This document shows positions 40,010 to 47,483 of a DNA stretch of 64,000 bases, piece after piece. The first letter of the stretch is position 1. Each line of letters begins with the position of its first letter. A program made the translations under genes and the position numbers. The notes under the pieces are model-generated. The model was not told the origin of the DNA. It saw only the letters and a program-made list of their open reading frames with translations, and made no database searches. Origin of the DNA: Geothrix paludis (GTDB lineage Bacteria > Acidobacteriota > Holophagae > Holophagales > Holophagaceae); contig NZ_JAKZLC010000002.1 of assembly GCF_022808815.1 (NCBI RefSeq), positions 62,001-126,000 on the forward strand. Direction: 5' to 3'.

Positions 40010-42586
40010 ATGTCTGCTCAAAACCTTTCCACAGGCACGTTCCTCGGCCCGTATCGCGTGCTCGAGTTGCTGGGCAAGGGCGGGATGGGCGAGGTGTACC
40101 GCGCCCATGATCCGAAGCTTGGGCGGGAGGTGGCGATCAAGGTCCTCCCGGCGGCCTTCGCCGAGAGCGCCGAGCGGCTTCGACGCTTCGAGCATGAGGC
40201 CCGCGCGGCGAGCGCGCTGAACCACCCGAACATCCTCACGATCTATGAACTCGGCACCCACGAGGGCTCCCCCTTCCTGGTCATGGAACTGCTCGAGGGG
40301 CTCACCCTGCGGGAGTTGATGAAACAGGGTCCGTTGACGGCGGGACGCATTGCAGAGCTGGGAGCGCAGATCGCTGAAGGGCTTGCGGCAGCGCACGAGC
40401 GGGGGATCATCCACCGCGACATCAAGCCCGAAAACCTCTTCCTCACCCGGCGCGGGGTGGTGAAGATCCTGGACTTCGGCTTGGCCAAGTCCGGTGGCGT
40501 GGAGAATAAGTCCACCTCGGTGACGACACTCGGAACCGGCACCGGGATGGTGGTGGGGACGGCGTCCTACATGAGCCCCGAGCAGGCGACCGGGAAGCCC
40601 GTGGGGTTCGCAACCGACCAGTTCAGCCTCGGCGTGGTGCTCTATGAGATGGTGGCCGGGATGCGTCCCTTCACCGGCGATTCGATTACGGAGACCCTGG
40701 CGGCGATCGTACGGGACAAACCTGCGCCGCTGGAAAGCCTGGCACCGGGTATCCCGGCGGGTCTCACCACGATCGTCCAGCGCTGCCTGGCGAAGGATCC
40801 CACCGAACGCTACAGGAACGACGGTGAACTTGCGGAGGCACTGGCGGCAGTGGCGACCAAGGAGGGCGCGCCGATACTCCGTTTCCCGTCCAGACCCCAG
40901 GCTGGTCTGCGACTTCCCCGCAGGGGACTGCTGGCCGCCGCCGGAGTGGCGCTGGCCGCAGCTCTCGGCTTCCTCCTGTGGTGGCGCCCCTGGGTGCCTT
41001 CCGCGCCAAGGTGGGACGATCACCTCGCGCTTGTCCTGCCCCTGGAGAACCGGACCGGGGACCCCGCCCTGGACGATCTGGGCCAGCAGGCCGCGGACCT
41101 GGTACGTCAGGACCTGGAGAAGGTGAAGAACCTGAAGTTGGCCGGGAGCCCCGGGGGGCGCGATACGCACCGTCTGGCGGTGGCCACCCGGGCGCGGCTT
41201 GTAACTACCGGAAGCTACGCACGGCGCGGCCGCGACCTGGTGTTCCAGGCCCGGCTCGAGGATCCGTGGACAGGCACGACCATCTACTCCTTGGGGCCAT
41301 GGCAGGCCCCGGCAGAGGACCCCACCGCCGCGCTGAAGGAGCTCCGGCAGTACCTGGCCGGAGCGGTCGCCATCTCCCTCTGCGACAACGGTGGAGCCAG
41401 GTTCGGCACGTGGCGGGCACCCCGCCTGGACACCTGGCTGCAGTCGAAGAAGTACTACGAGCAGTTCAATGCCGATCCCGAAGGGACGATTGCGGGCCTG
41501 CGTAGGCTCCTGGAAAGTGATCCGGACGGGTTCGACGCCATCGACACGTTGCTCGCCTACATCGCTGTGCCCGGGCGAGCCGAGGAGGCGAGGGCCGTAC
41601 TGGATGCGGTCGAACCCCGCAGCTCCGGCTACACGTTCGCAGAACAGTGCTTCCTGCGCTACTACCGGGCGAGAACCGAGAACCGGCCTGCGGAAGGCGT
41701 CAAAGCCCTGCTGGACGCTCGCGCGGCCTGCGGCGATTTCGAATCGCTCCACTACCATCTCGGGAACCTTTACCTCCGCCTGCACCACGATGGCGGCGCG
41801 CTCCGGGAATTCCAGCCGATCATGGATTCGTCAATGTTCTGGGAGGGTTGGTTCGCAGGATGGATCGCCCTCCCCATGGGGAGGATCCTGCACCAGCGGG
41901 GAGAGTTCGAGGAGGAGCTCCGGCTGGCTCGCAAGGGCATAGCGGTGGTTCCGGACAACATCCTCTTCCGCGTACGGGAAATTTCGGCGCTCGCAGCCAT
42001 GGGCCGGACGGCGGAGGTGGAGCAGGCGGTCCAGGCCGGCGGCCTCGTCAAGCCGAGCCGCGGGCTGGCTGGCCCCCCCCGTGCCCTTGAGGCCGTCGCC
42101 GCCTCGGAGTTCCATGCCCATGGCCGGGAGGAGGAGGGCCGGCGCTGGGCATCGCGGTTCCTGGATCGCCATCCGCCTTCGGAGGACCCACAGCTGTGGT
42201 TCCACACCACCCACATGCTCCGCATGCTCGGGCGGCGGAAGGAGGCGCTGGCCCTGGCGGACGCCCGGCTGGCAAGGGATCCCGGCAATCCGGATCCACT
42301 CTCCGATCGAGGGATCCTCCTGGCGGAACTGGGCGAGGCCGCCGAGGCCCGGGCGGTGGAAGCGCAGCTGGCCACGCTTCCACCGCGGCCCGGAGCGATG
42401 CCCGGCCATCCGTTCGAACGTGCCTGTGTCCTGGCTGCACTCGGGGAGAAGGAGCGGATGGTCGAACTCCTTCGCCAGACCATTCTGAATGGCCAGAACC
42501 TCACCTACGTCCTGACGCACGACGCGGCCTTTCGCAAGTTCCGCGGGTACCCGCCTTTCGAGGACCTGATCAAGCCGGTTGACTAG
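40010..42586 (+). CDS. Ser/Thr protein kinase with extracytoplasmic TPR domain
   Basis: An 858-residue Hanks-type kinase. The kinase domain spans about 14-285, with GKGGMGEVYRA, VAIK (Lys44), HRDIKPEN (H135-D137), DFG (Asp155) and the activation-loop end ASYMSPEQ, so it looks active. One membrane segment at about 307-328 (AAAGVALAAALGFLLWW) is followed by a ~130-residue alpha/beta domain (LVLPLENRTGDPALDDLGQQAADL) and then TPR-like helices to the end. It probably senses an external or periplasmic signal. Its position just behind a TonB-dependent receptor suggests they work together. Its 3' end overlaps the convergent suhB by 4 bp. Confidence 0.92.
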   Translation: MSAQNLSTGTFLGPYRVLELLGKGGMGEVYRAHDPKLGREVAIKVLPAAFAESAERLRRFEHEARAASALNHPNILTIYELGTHEGSPFLVMELLEGLTLRELMKQGPLTAGRIAELGAQIAEGLAAAHERGIIHRDIKPENLFLTRRGVVKILDFGLAKSGGVENKSTSVTTLGTGTGMVVGTASYMSPEQATGKPVGFATDQFSLGVVLYEMVAGMRPFTGDSITETLAAIVRDKPAPLESLAPGIPAGLTTIVQRCLAKDPTERYRNDGELAEALAAVATKEGAPILRFPSRPQAGLRLPRRGLLAAAGVALAAALGFLLWWRPWVPSAPRWDDHLALVLPLENRTGDPALDDLGQQAADLVRQDLEKVKNLKLAGSPGGRDTHRLAVATRARLVTTGSYARRGRDLVFQARLEDPWTGTTIYSLGPWQAPAEDPTAALKELRQYLAGAVAISLCDNGGARFGTWRAPRLDTWLQSKKYYEQFNADPEGTIAGLRRLLESDPDGFDAIDTLLAYIAVPGRAEEARAVLDAVEPRSSGYTFAEQCFLRYYRARTENRPAEGVKALLDARAACGDFESLHYHLGNLYLRLHHDGGALREFQPIMDSSMFWEGWFAGWIALPMGRILHQRGEFEEELRLARKGIAVVPDNILFRVREISALAAMGRTAEVEQAVQAGGLVKPSRGLAGPPRALEAVAASEFHAHGREEEGRRWASRFLDRHPPSEDPQLWFHTTHMLRMLGRRKEALALADARLARDPGNPDPLSDRGILLAELGEAAEARAVEAQLATLPPRPGAMPGHPFERACVLAALGEKERMVELLRQTILNGQNLTYVLTHDAAFRKFRGYPPFEDLIKPVD

Positions 42587-43371
42587 GACAGGTGCAAACA
42601 GGCCTGCAGTTCCCGCTGCACCCCGGGATTCCCCACCACCAGATTCCCCGTCTCGAACCAGCCCTGGCCGCCCTCCCAATCGGTGATCACACCGCCGGCC
42701 TCCTGCACCAGCAGGGCGCCGGCGGCGAGGTCCCAGGGCTTGAGGCCCAGCTCGAAGTAGCCGTCGAAGATGCCGCAGGCCACGTGGGCCAGGTCGAGGG
42801 CGGCGCTGCCGGCGCGACGGATGCCCTTGGCCCGGGGGAACACGCGGCCCAGGGCGGCATTGAAGGCTGGCCAGCGCTCGCCCAGCTGAAACGCGAAGCC
42901 CGTGGCGAGGAAGGCGCCATCCAGTCCCGCCTGCTGCGAGACGCGCATGGGCTTACCGTTCCAGGTGGCACCCATGCCGCGCACGGCCAGGAAGCAGTCG
43001 TCCCGCAGGGGATCCAGCACGCAGCCCACCACGGGACCTTCCGCGTCCCACAGGGCCACGGACACACACCAGTGGGGGAAGCCCTGGACGAAGTTGAGCG
43101 TGCCGTCGAGGGGGTCGACAATCCAGCGGATGTCAGCGCTGCCATGGCTTCCGCCCTCCTCGCCGAGGAAGCCGTACTGAGGGAAGTGGAAGTCCAGCTC
43201 GGCGCGGATGGCGGCCTCGGCGGCTCGGTCGGCCTCACTCACCACGTCGTTCTTGGTCTTCTCGGTGATGGTGGCCGGATCGAGCTTCCGGAAATAGCCC
43301 AGCAGCACCTTCCCTCCGGCCTGGGCCGCAGCCATACAGGCCTCCCGTTGCGCGTCGTACATGATCACCAT
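42583..43371 (-). CDS. suhB: Inositol-1-monophosphatase family protein (SuhB-like)
   Basis: A 262-residue Mg-dependent phosphatase. It has GFLGEEGGS (metal-binding Glu pair), WIVDPLDGTLNF (the DPLDGT motif) and WDLAAGALLVQEAGGVITD at the C-terminal site. It hydrolyses inositol 1-phosphate or related sugar phosphates; in E. coli SuhB also joins rRNA antitermination complexes. ATG 43371 and ATG 43362 are both possible. A decayed second copy at 36457-36860 lies 5.7 kb away in the same orientation. Confidence 0.92.
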   Translation of the reverse strand: MVIMYDAQREACMAAAQAGGKVLLGYFRKLDPATITEKTKNDVVSEADRAAEAAIRAELDFHFPQYGFLGEEGGSHGSADIRWIVDPLDGTLNFVQGFPHWCVSVALWDAEGPVVGCVLDPLRDDCFLAVRGMGATWNGKPMRVSQQAGLDGAFLATGFAFQLGERWPAFNAALGRVFPRAKGIRRAGSAALDLAHVACGIFDGYFELGLKPWDLAAGALLVQEAGGVITDWEGGQGWFETGNLVVGNPGVQRELQACLHLS

Positions 43372-43419
43372 CCCGGCCTGATTATCTTATGGATTCCGAT
43401 GACCATCCAAAGCCTTGCT

Positions 43420-43535
43420 GGTCACGGAACCTACGGAAGAAAGCCAGAAGGCACGGAAGAAGAGCGTGAGCGCCCGCACGCCGGGAACCACTAACCCTTC
43501 CGTGTCCTCACTGTCCTTCCGTGCCTTCCGTGACC
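43420..43535. repeat. Inverted-repeat intergenic element C (CACGGAAG units)
   Basis: Left arm 43420-43460 and right arm 43498-43535 both begin or end with GGTCACGGAA and are built of CACGGAAG units in inverted orientation. The arms match imperfectly. It fills most of the gap between suhB and the SDR gene. No gene is seen. Confidence 0.85.
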
Positions 43536-43541
43536 TGCGCT

Positions 43542-45041
43542 TTAGTTCATTGGAGGCTGGTAGAAATCACTCACCGCTTCGGCGCGCTTCTTCAGCGCCC
43601 GGATCATGCCGGGGAACACGAAGAGGTGGAAGGGCAGCACCGAGTACCAGTAGATCAGGCCTAGCACGCCGTGGGGCTCGAAGAAGGCGGTCTGCTCCAG
43701 GCGCGAACCCTCGCCTTCGGGCCGCACGGTGAACTGGAGCCAGGCGTGGCCGTCCAGCTTCATCTCGGACCGCAGGCGCAGGAGGCGGTCCTCCTCGACG
43801 GCCTCGACGCGCCAGAAGTCCACGGGATCGCCCACGCGGAGCTGCCGCGGGTGCCGCCGCCCCCGGCGCATGCCCATGCCGCGGAACAGCCGGTCCAGGA
43901 AACCGCGGATCTGCCACAGCCAGTTGCCGGCGGGCCAGCCGTTCTCGCCGCCCAGCGCGCAGAAGGTCTCGAACACCACGTGGGGCCGCGCCTTGACATG
44001 CCGGTGGTGACGCTCGAGGAACATGCCCTCATGGGAGCCCAGGACCTCCTCCTCCTGCTCGCTGGAGAGGCTGGTGGCCCAGGTGGTCTCCACCGCGTCC
44101 TCGTCCAGGCGCTGCAGGGCCAGGGCCAAGGCCTCCTTGTAGGCCATGGGGCGCACTTTGAACACCTCAAGGGCGCGGGGGTCGCGCACCACCACCTCGG
44201 TGGTCATGCCTTCGATGAGCGGCTTGGCCAGGACCAGCGGGATGGGCGTGACCAGGTCCACCCACAGGGCCGACAGGATCGGCAGCGGCACGCGCATGGG
44301 CAGGATGTAGCGGCGCAGGCCCCGGGCCTCGGCGTAGCCCAGCATCATCCGCCGGTAGTCGAGGACATCGCGGCCACCGATCTCGAAGATGCCAGACACA
44401 TCGGGATGCTCCAGGGCCTCGGTGAGGTAGCCCAGCACGTTGCGCACGCCGATGGGCTGGCAACGGGTGTTGACCCAGCGCGGCGTGATCATGATGGGCA
44501 GCCGCTCCGTCAGGTGGCGGATCATCTCGAAGCTGGCGCTGCCGCTGCCCACGATGACGGCGGCCCGGAACTCCAGCACCGGCACGCCCGTGGAACCGAG
44601 GGCCGCCCCCACCTCCTGCCGGCTGGCGAGGTGATCGCTCCGGTGGCCCTTGGGATCCCCCAGCCCGCCCAGGTAGATGATCCGCTGCACGCCCGCCTTG
44701 GCGCAGGCCGCCGCGAAGACCAGGGCATGGCCCAGGTCCCGGTCGCGGAAGTCCGGCCGGTCCTCGCTCATGGCATGGACCAGGTAGTAGGCCTGGGACA
44801 CACCCTCCAGAGCCACCGCCAGAGAGGCCGGATCGCTCACGTCCCCCTTCACCGTCTGCACCCCCGGCCAGAGTCGGCCCGCCAGCCGGTCGGGGTTGCG
44901 GGCCAGGCAGCGCACGTGGTGGCCGGCGGCGAGGAGGCGGGGCACCAGGCGTCCGCCGATGTAGCCCGTGGCGCCGGTGACGAGGATCAGCGGCCGGCCG
45001 GGGTCCATCAGGCTCGCGCCCGTGGGCTGCGGCGAGGTCAT
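43542..45041 (-). CDS. SDR-family NAD(P)-binding protein with DUF2867 domain
   Basis: A 499-residue two-domain protein. Residues 15-300 are an atypical short-chain dehydrogenase/NmrA-like Rossmann domain (LILVTGATGYIGGRLVPRLLAAGHHVRCLARNP; then VKGDVSDPASL and YLGGLGDPKGHRSDHLASR). Residues from about 345 form a DUF2867 domain of the START/SRPBCC-like type (GNWLWQIRGFLDRLFRGMGMRRGRRHPRQL, DFWRVEAVEEDRLLRLRSEMKLDGHAWLQF). A hydrophobic stretch near the C terminus (VLGLIYWYSVLPFHLFVFPGMI) may touch the membrane. The substrate is unknown. Its start overlaps the upstream ATPase gene stop by 4 bp. Confidence 0.9.
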   Translation of the reverse strand: MTSPQPTGASLMDPGRPLILVTGATGYIGGRLVPRLLAAGHHVRCLARNPDRLAGRLWPGVQTVKGDVSDPASLAVALEGVSQAYYLVHAMSEDRPDFRDRDLGHALVFAAACAKAGVQRIIYLGGLGDPKGHRSDHLASRQEVGAALGSTGVPVLEFRAAVIVGSGSASFEMIRHLTERLPIMITPRWVNTRCQPIGVRNVLGYLTEALEHPDVSGIFEIGGRDVLDYRRMMLGYAEARGLRRYILPMRVPLPILSALWVDLVTPIPLVLAKPLIEGMTTEVVVRDPRALEVFKVRPMAYKEALALALQRLDEDAVETTWATSLSSEQEEEVLGSHEGMFLERHHRHVKARPHVVFETFCALGGENGWPAGNWLWQIRGFLDRLFRGMGMRRGRRHPRQLRVGDPVDFWRVEAVEEDRLLRLRSEMKLDGHAWLQFTVRPEGEGSRLEQTAFFEPHGVLGLIYWYSVLPFHLFVFPGMIRALKKRAEAVSDFYQPPMN

Positions 45042-45706
45042 GCGGGCACCAGGTCCGCGAAGATGAAGCCATCCCGTTCGACCACTTCACCGTTCTGGAC
45101 CGCCACCGGATGGCTGAACATCGGGCCGTCCCAAGCGAAGGTGTGGAACTCGCCCCGCTCGCCGCAGGGATCCACCCCGACCGGCAGGTCCGCCAGCAGC
45201 CCGGCGTCGAAGGCCCGGCCTGCGAAGGCCGCGTCCAGCGCCCGGGGATCCACGCAGGTCAGGGTGGCCTTCAGGCCCGCAGCCACCATGGCGCGGGAAA
45301 GCCCCGCCGTATCCGGATCCCAGATGGGGAACAGGGGCGCCAGGCCCGTGCCTGCCAGCTTCTGGATGCGGTAGTCCCGCACATCCTCCAGGAACAGGTC
45401 CCCGAAGGCCATGGCCCTGATGCCTTCGGCCACCGCGCTGGCGCAGGCCTCGGCCATCCGGGCCTCGTAGGCCTCGTTGGGACAGGGCCAGGGCAGCGGC
45501 ACCTTCCAGAGGGGCAAGCCGACGGCCTCGGCCTGGGCCTCCAGCAGGGATTCCCGCACCGCGTGCATGGCCACCCGCCCGAAGGCCTCGTTGGTGGTGG
45601 TGAGGAGGCCCACCACCTCCACCTCCCCGACCTGCCGGAGGGCGTGCAGGGCCCAGGCGGCGTCCTTGCCGCTGGACCAGCTCAGGAGGACCTTCGTCCG
45701 TGTCAT
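45038..45706 (-). CDS. Dph6-like ATP pyrophosphatase-family protein
   Basis: A 222-residue N-type ATP-pyrophosphatase. The PP-loop is VLLSWSSGKDAAWALH (residues 6-21), followed by LTTTNEAFGRVAMHAVRESLLEAQAEAVGLPL and GDLFLEDVRDYRIQKLAGTGLAPLFPIW, as in the MJ0570/diphthine-ammonia ligase group. Bacteria do not make diphthamide, so this relative presumably amidates or adenylates another substrate; which one is unknown. Start 45706 (MTRTK) has GGAG upstream. The stop overlaps the SDR gene start (ATGA), so the two are coupled. Confidence 0.85.
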   Translation of the reverse strand: MTRTKVLLSWSSGKDAAWALHALRQVGEVEVVGLLTTTNEAFGRVAMHAVRESLLEAQAEAVGLPLWKVPLPWPCPNEAYEARMAEACASAVAEGIRAMAFGDLFLEDVRDYRIQKLAGTGLAPLFPIWDPDTAGLSRAMVAAGLKATLTCVDPRALDAAFAGRAFDAGLLADLPVGVDPCGERGEFHTFAWDGPMFSHPVAVQNGEVVERDGFIFADLVPA

Positions 45707-45752
45707 GGGATCTCCGGGTCCAAGTATGGGTCCTCGCAAATCCTGACGAATT

Positions 45753-45761
45753 TGGTAAACT
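45753..45761 (+). promoter_or_regulatory. Extended -10-like box upstream of the Nfu gene
   Basis: TGG-TAAACT resembles an extended -10 element (TGn-TATAAT). The ten bases GGTAAACTTT are shared exactly with 22213-22222 upstream of the bacilliredoxin gene, and a TGAC lies ahead in both. No clear -35 is present. Confidence 0.35.
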
Positions 45762-45777
45762 TTCCTGGGAGCCTTCC

Positions 45778-46320
45778 ATGCCCAAGGTCATCAACATCGA
45801 ACCCACGCCCAATCCCGATGCCCTGAAGTTCCTGGTGCACCCGGCCATTCTCAAGGCCGGTTCCCGGTCCTTCAAGGATTTCGGGGCTGCGGTGGGTGAT
45901 CCGCTGGGCTCGGCGCTCTTCGCCCTGGGCAAGGTGACCTCCGTGTTCTACATGGACCGCTTCGTCACCGTGAACAAGGATCCCTCGGCCGAGTGGACCG
46001 ATCTCATCGACCCCATCTGCGAATCCATCGAGGACCTGAAGCTGCCCGAGAACGACACCGGCGATGTGGCGCTGACGCCGGGCGGCGACGCGGACGCGAC
46101 GCTGGAGCGCATCAACCAGCTGCTGGACTCCCGCATCCGGCCCGGCCTGGCGGGCGACGGCGGCGGCCTGGAGGTGATCTCCTTCGACGGCCAGACCCTC
46201 CAGATCAGCTACCACGGCGCCTGCGGCTCTTGCCCCTCCTCCACCAGCGGCACCCTGCGCTACATCGAGGGGCTGTTGCAGGAGGAGATCAGCCCCAGCC
46301 TTCGCGTCGTGAGCTGGTAG
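45778..46320 (+). CDS. Nfu-type iron-sulfur scaffold/carrier protein
   Basis: A 180-residue protein with the Nfu N-terminal domain (INIEPTPNPDALKFLVHPAIL, then SALFALGKVTSVFYMDRFVTVNKD) and the C-terminal NifU/Nfu domain (INQLLDSRIRPGLAGDGGGLEVISFDG, GACGSCPSSTSGTLRYIEGLL). The CxxC in GACGSCPSS binds a bridging [4Fe-4S] cluster. It delivers clusters to apoproteins, and the lipoyl and dehydrogenase enzymes downstream would be plausible users. Start 45778 follows GGAGCC. Upstream is TGGTAAACT (45753-45761), an extended -10-like box. Confidence 0.93.
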   Translation: MPKVINIEPTPNPDALKFLVHPAILKAGSRSFKDFGAAVGDPLGSALFALGKVTSVFYMDRFVTVNKDPSAEWTDLIDPICESIEDLKLPENDTGDVALTPGGDADATLERINQLLDSRIRPGLAGDGGGLEVISFDGQTLQISYHGACGSCPSSTSGTLRYIEGLLQEEISPSLRVVSW

Positions 46321-46391
46321 ATTCTTTCCAATCTGACCCCTTGCACTGCGGTAAAAGCCCGGCACTCTAAGGGTACCGACTGGAGACATGC

Positions 46392-47393
46392 GTGAGCCCT
46401 GGGAAGGCGGTCAAGCGTCGCAGTGCCAAGGGGAACCATCTTGCCGCGCTGGCGGACCTGCTCAACGCCAGCCGGGAGGACCCGGCCCGGCTCTTCGAGC
46501 ATGGCCTCGCCCTGCTGGTGGACCGCCTCAACGTGGACCGCGCCCTGCTCACCCGGATCACGGGGCTGGGCTACGAGGTGTTCTGGTGGGCGGTGGCGGA
46601 CGGCGCCGGCATGAACGGCATCTTCGAGGCCCCCGAGAAGGGCTACTGTCCGTGGGTGATGGCCCACCCGGACCGCCCGCTCACCATCCGGGACGCCTCG
46701 CTGGAACCGCGCTGGCGCAAGAGCCCTGGCTACCTGGAACTCGGCATCCGCGCCTACTCCGGCGTGGCCCTGAAGGAAGGCGACAACGTGGTGGGCACCC
46801 TGTGCGTCCAGTGCCACGCCCCCAGGACCTTCGACCGCGGCGAGACCGAGCTGATCCGCGCCATGGGGCACCTCATGGCGCGCACTCTCGAATCCGAGAG
46901 CATGAAGCAGGAGCTCCGGGGAGCCCTGGACGCGCTGGAGCTCAGCGGCGCCATCGTGGAGGACAGCGCCCTCCAGAGCGCCCGCTCCGGCCTGCCCAAC
47001 CGCCGCTACCTCGACATCTGGCTGCGCGCCTCGCTGTTCATGGCCCGCCGCCGCAAGGAGCCCATCGCCCTCGCCCTCTGGTCCCAGCCCCTGGTGACGG
47101 GCACCCGCGGCCGCCTGGCCGCCGCCGCCGCCCATCTGCGGGGCGAGGATCTGCTCATCGAGCTGTCGGCGGACCAGTACCTGCTGATCATGCCCCACAC
47201 CAGCGAGGAGGGCGCGGAGGTCCTGCTCACGCGGCTTCGCGGAATCGTGGGCGAGCATCCCACCGGGGCGACGCTGTGGTTCCCCGGGGATGACGACATG
47301 ACCTTGAAGTCGGCTTTGACGCGCGTCGGCAAAGCCTTCACTGAAGCCAATCGCGAAGGTACGAGCCTGATCTGGAGCCATCGCCGGGGATGA
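46392..47393 (+). CDS. GAF-domain protein with degenerate GGDEF-like domain
   Basis: A 333-residue soluble protein starting from GTG 46392 with GGAG upstream. The N-terminal half is a GAF domain (LFEHGLALLVDRLNVDRALLTRI, APEKGYCPWVMAHPDRPLTI, YSGVALKEGDNVVGTLCVQC). The second half starts SGLPNRRYLDIWLRASLFMARRR, like the N-terminal part of a GGDEF domain. The catalytic GG[DE]EF position, however, reads SADQYLLIMP, so diguanylate cyclase activity is unlikely. It may be a ligand-binding regulator. It lies between the Nfu and dehydrogenase E1 genes on the same strand. Confidence 0.8.
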   Translation: MSPGKAVKRRSAKGNHLAALADLLNASREDPARLFEHGLALLVDRLNVDRALLTRITGLGYEVFWWAVADGAGMNGIFEAPEKGYCPWVMAHPDRPLTIRDASLEPRWRKSPGYLELGIRAYSGVALKEGDNVVGTLCVQCHAPRTFDRGETELIRAMGHLMARTLESESMKQELRGALDALELSGAIVEDSALQSARSGLPNRRYLDIWLRASLFMARRRKEPIALALWSQPLVTGTRGRLAAAAAHLRGEDLLIELSADQYLLIMPHTSEEGAEVLLTRLRGIVGEHPTGATLWFPGDDDMTLKSALTRVGKAFTEANREGTSLIWSHRRG

Positions 47394-47483
47394 ACGGCGA
47401 CACGCGCGCTGGCCCGTCAGGCAGGTCCATGGGAAGATGAAAAGCTCTGGCACAGCCGGTGGAACCCGGCCCCGTGGAGGTGG

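Noticed and set aside
39062-41788. A 908-codon minus-strand frame opposite the receptor and kinase genes
   Set aside because: No domain can be recognised; it crosses two well-supported genes.
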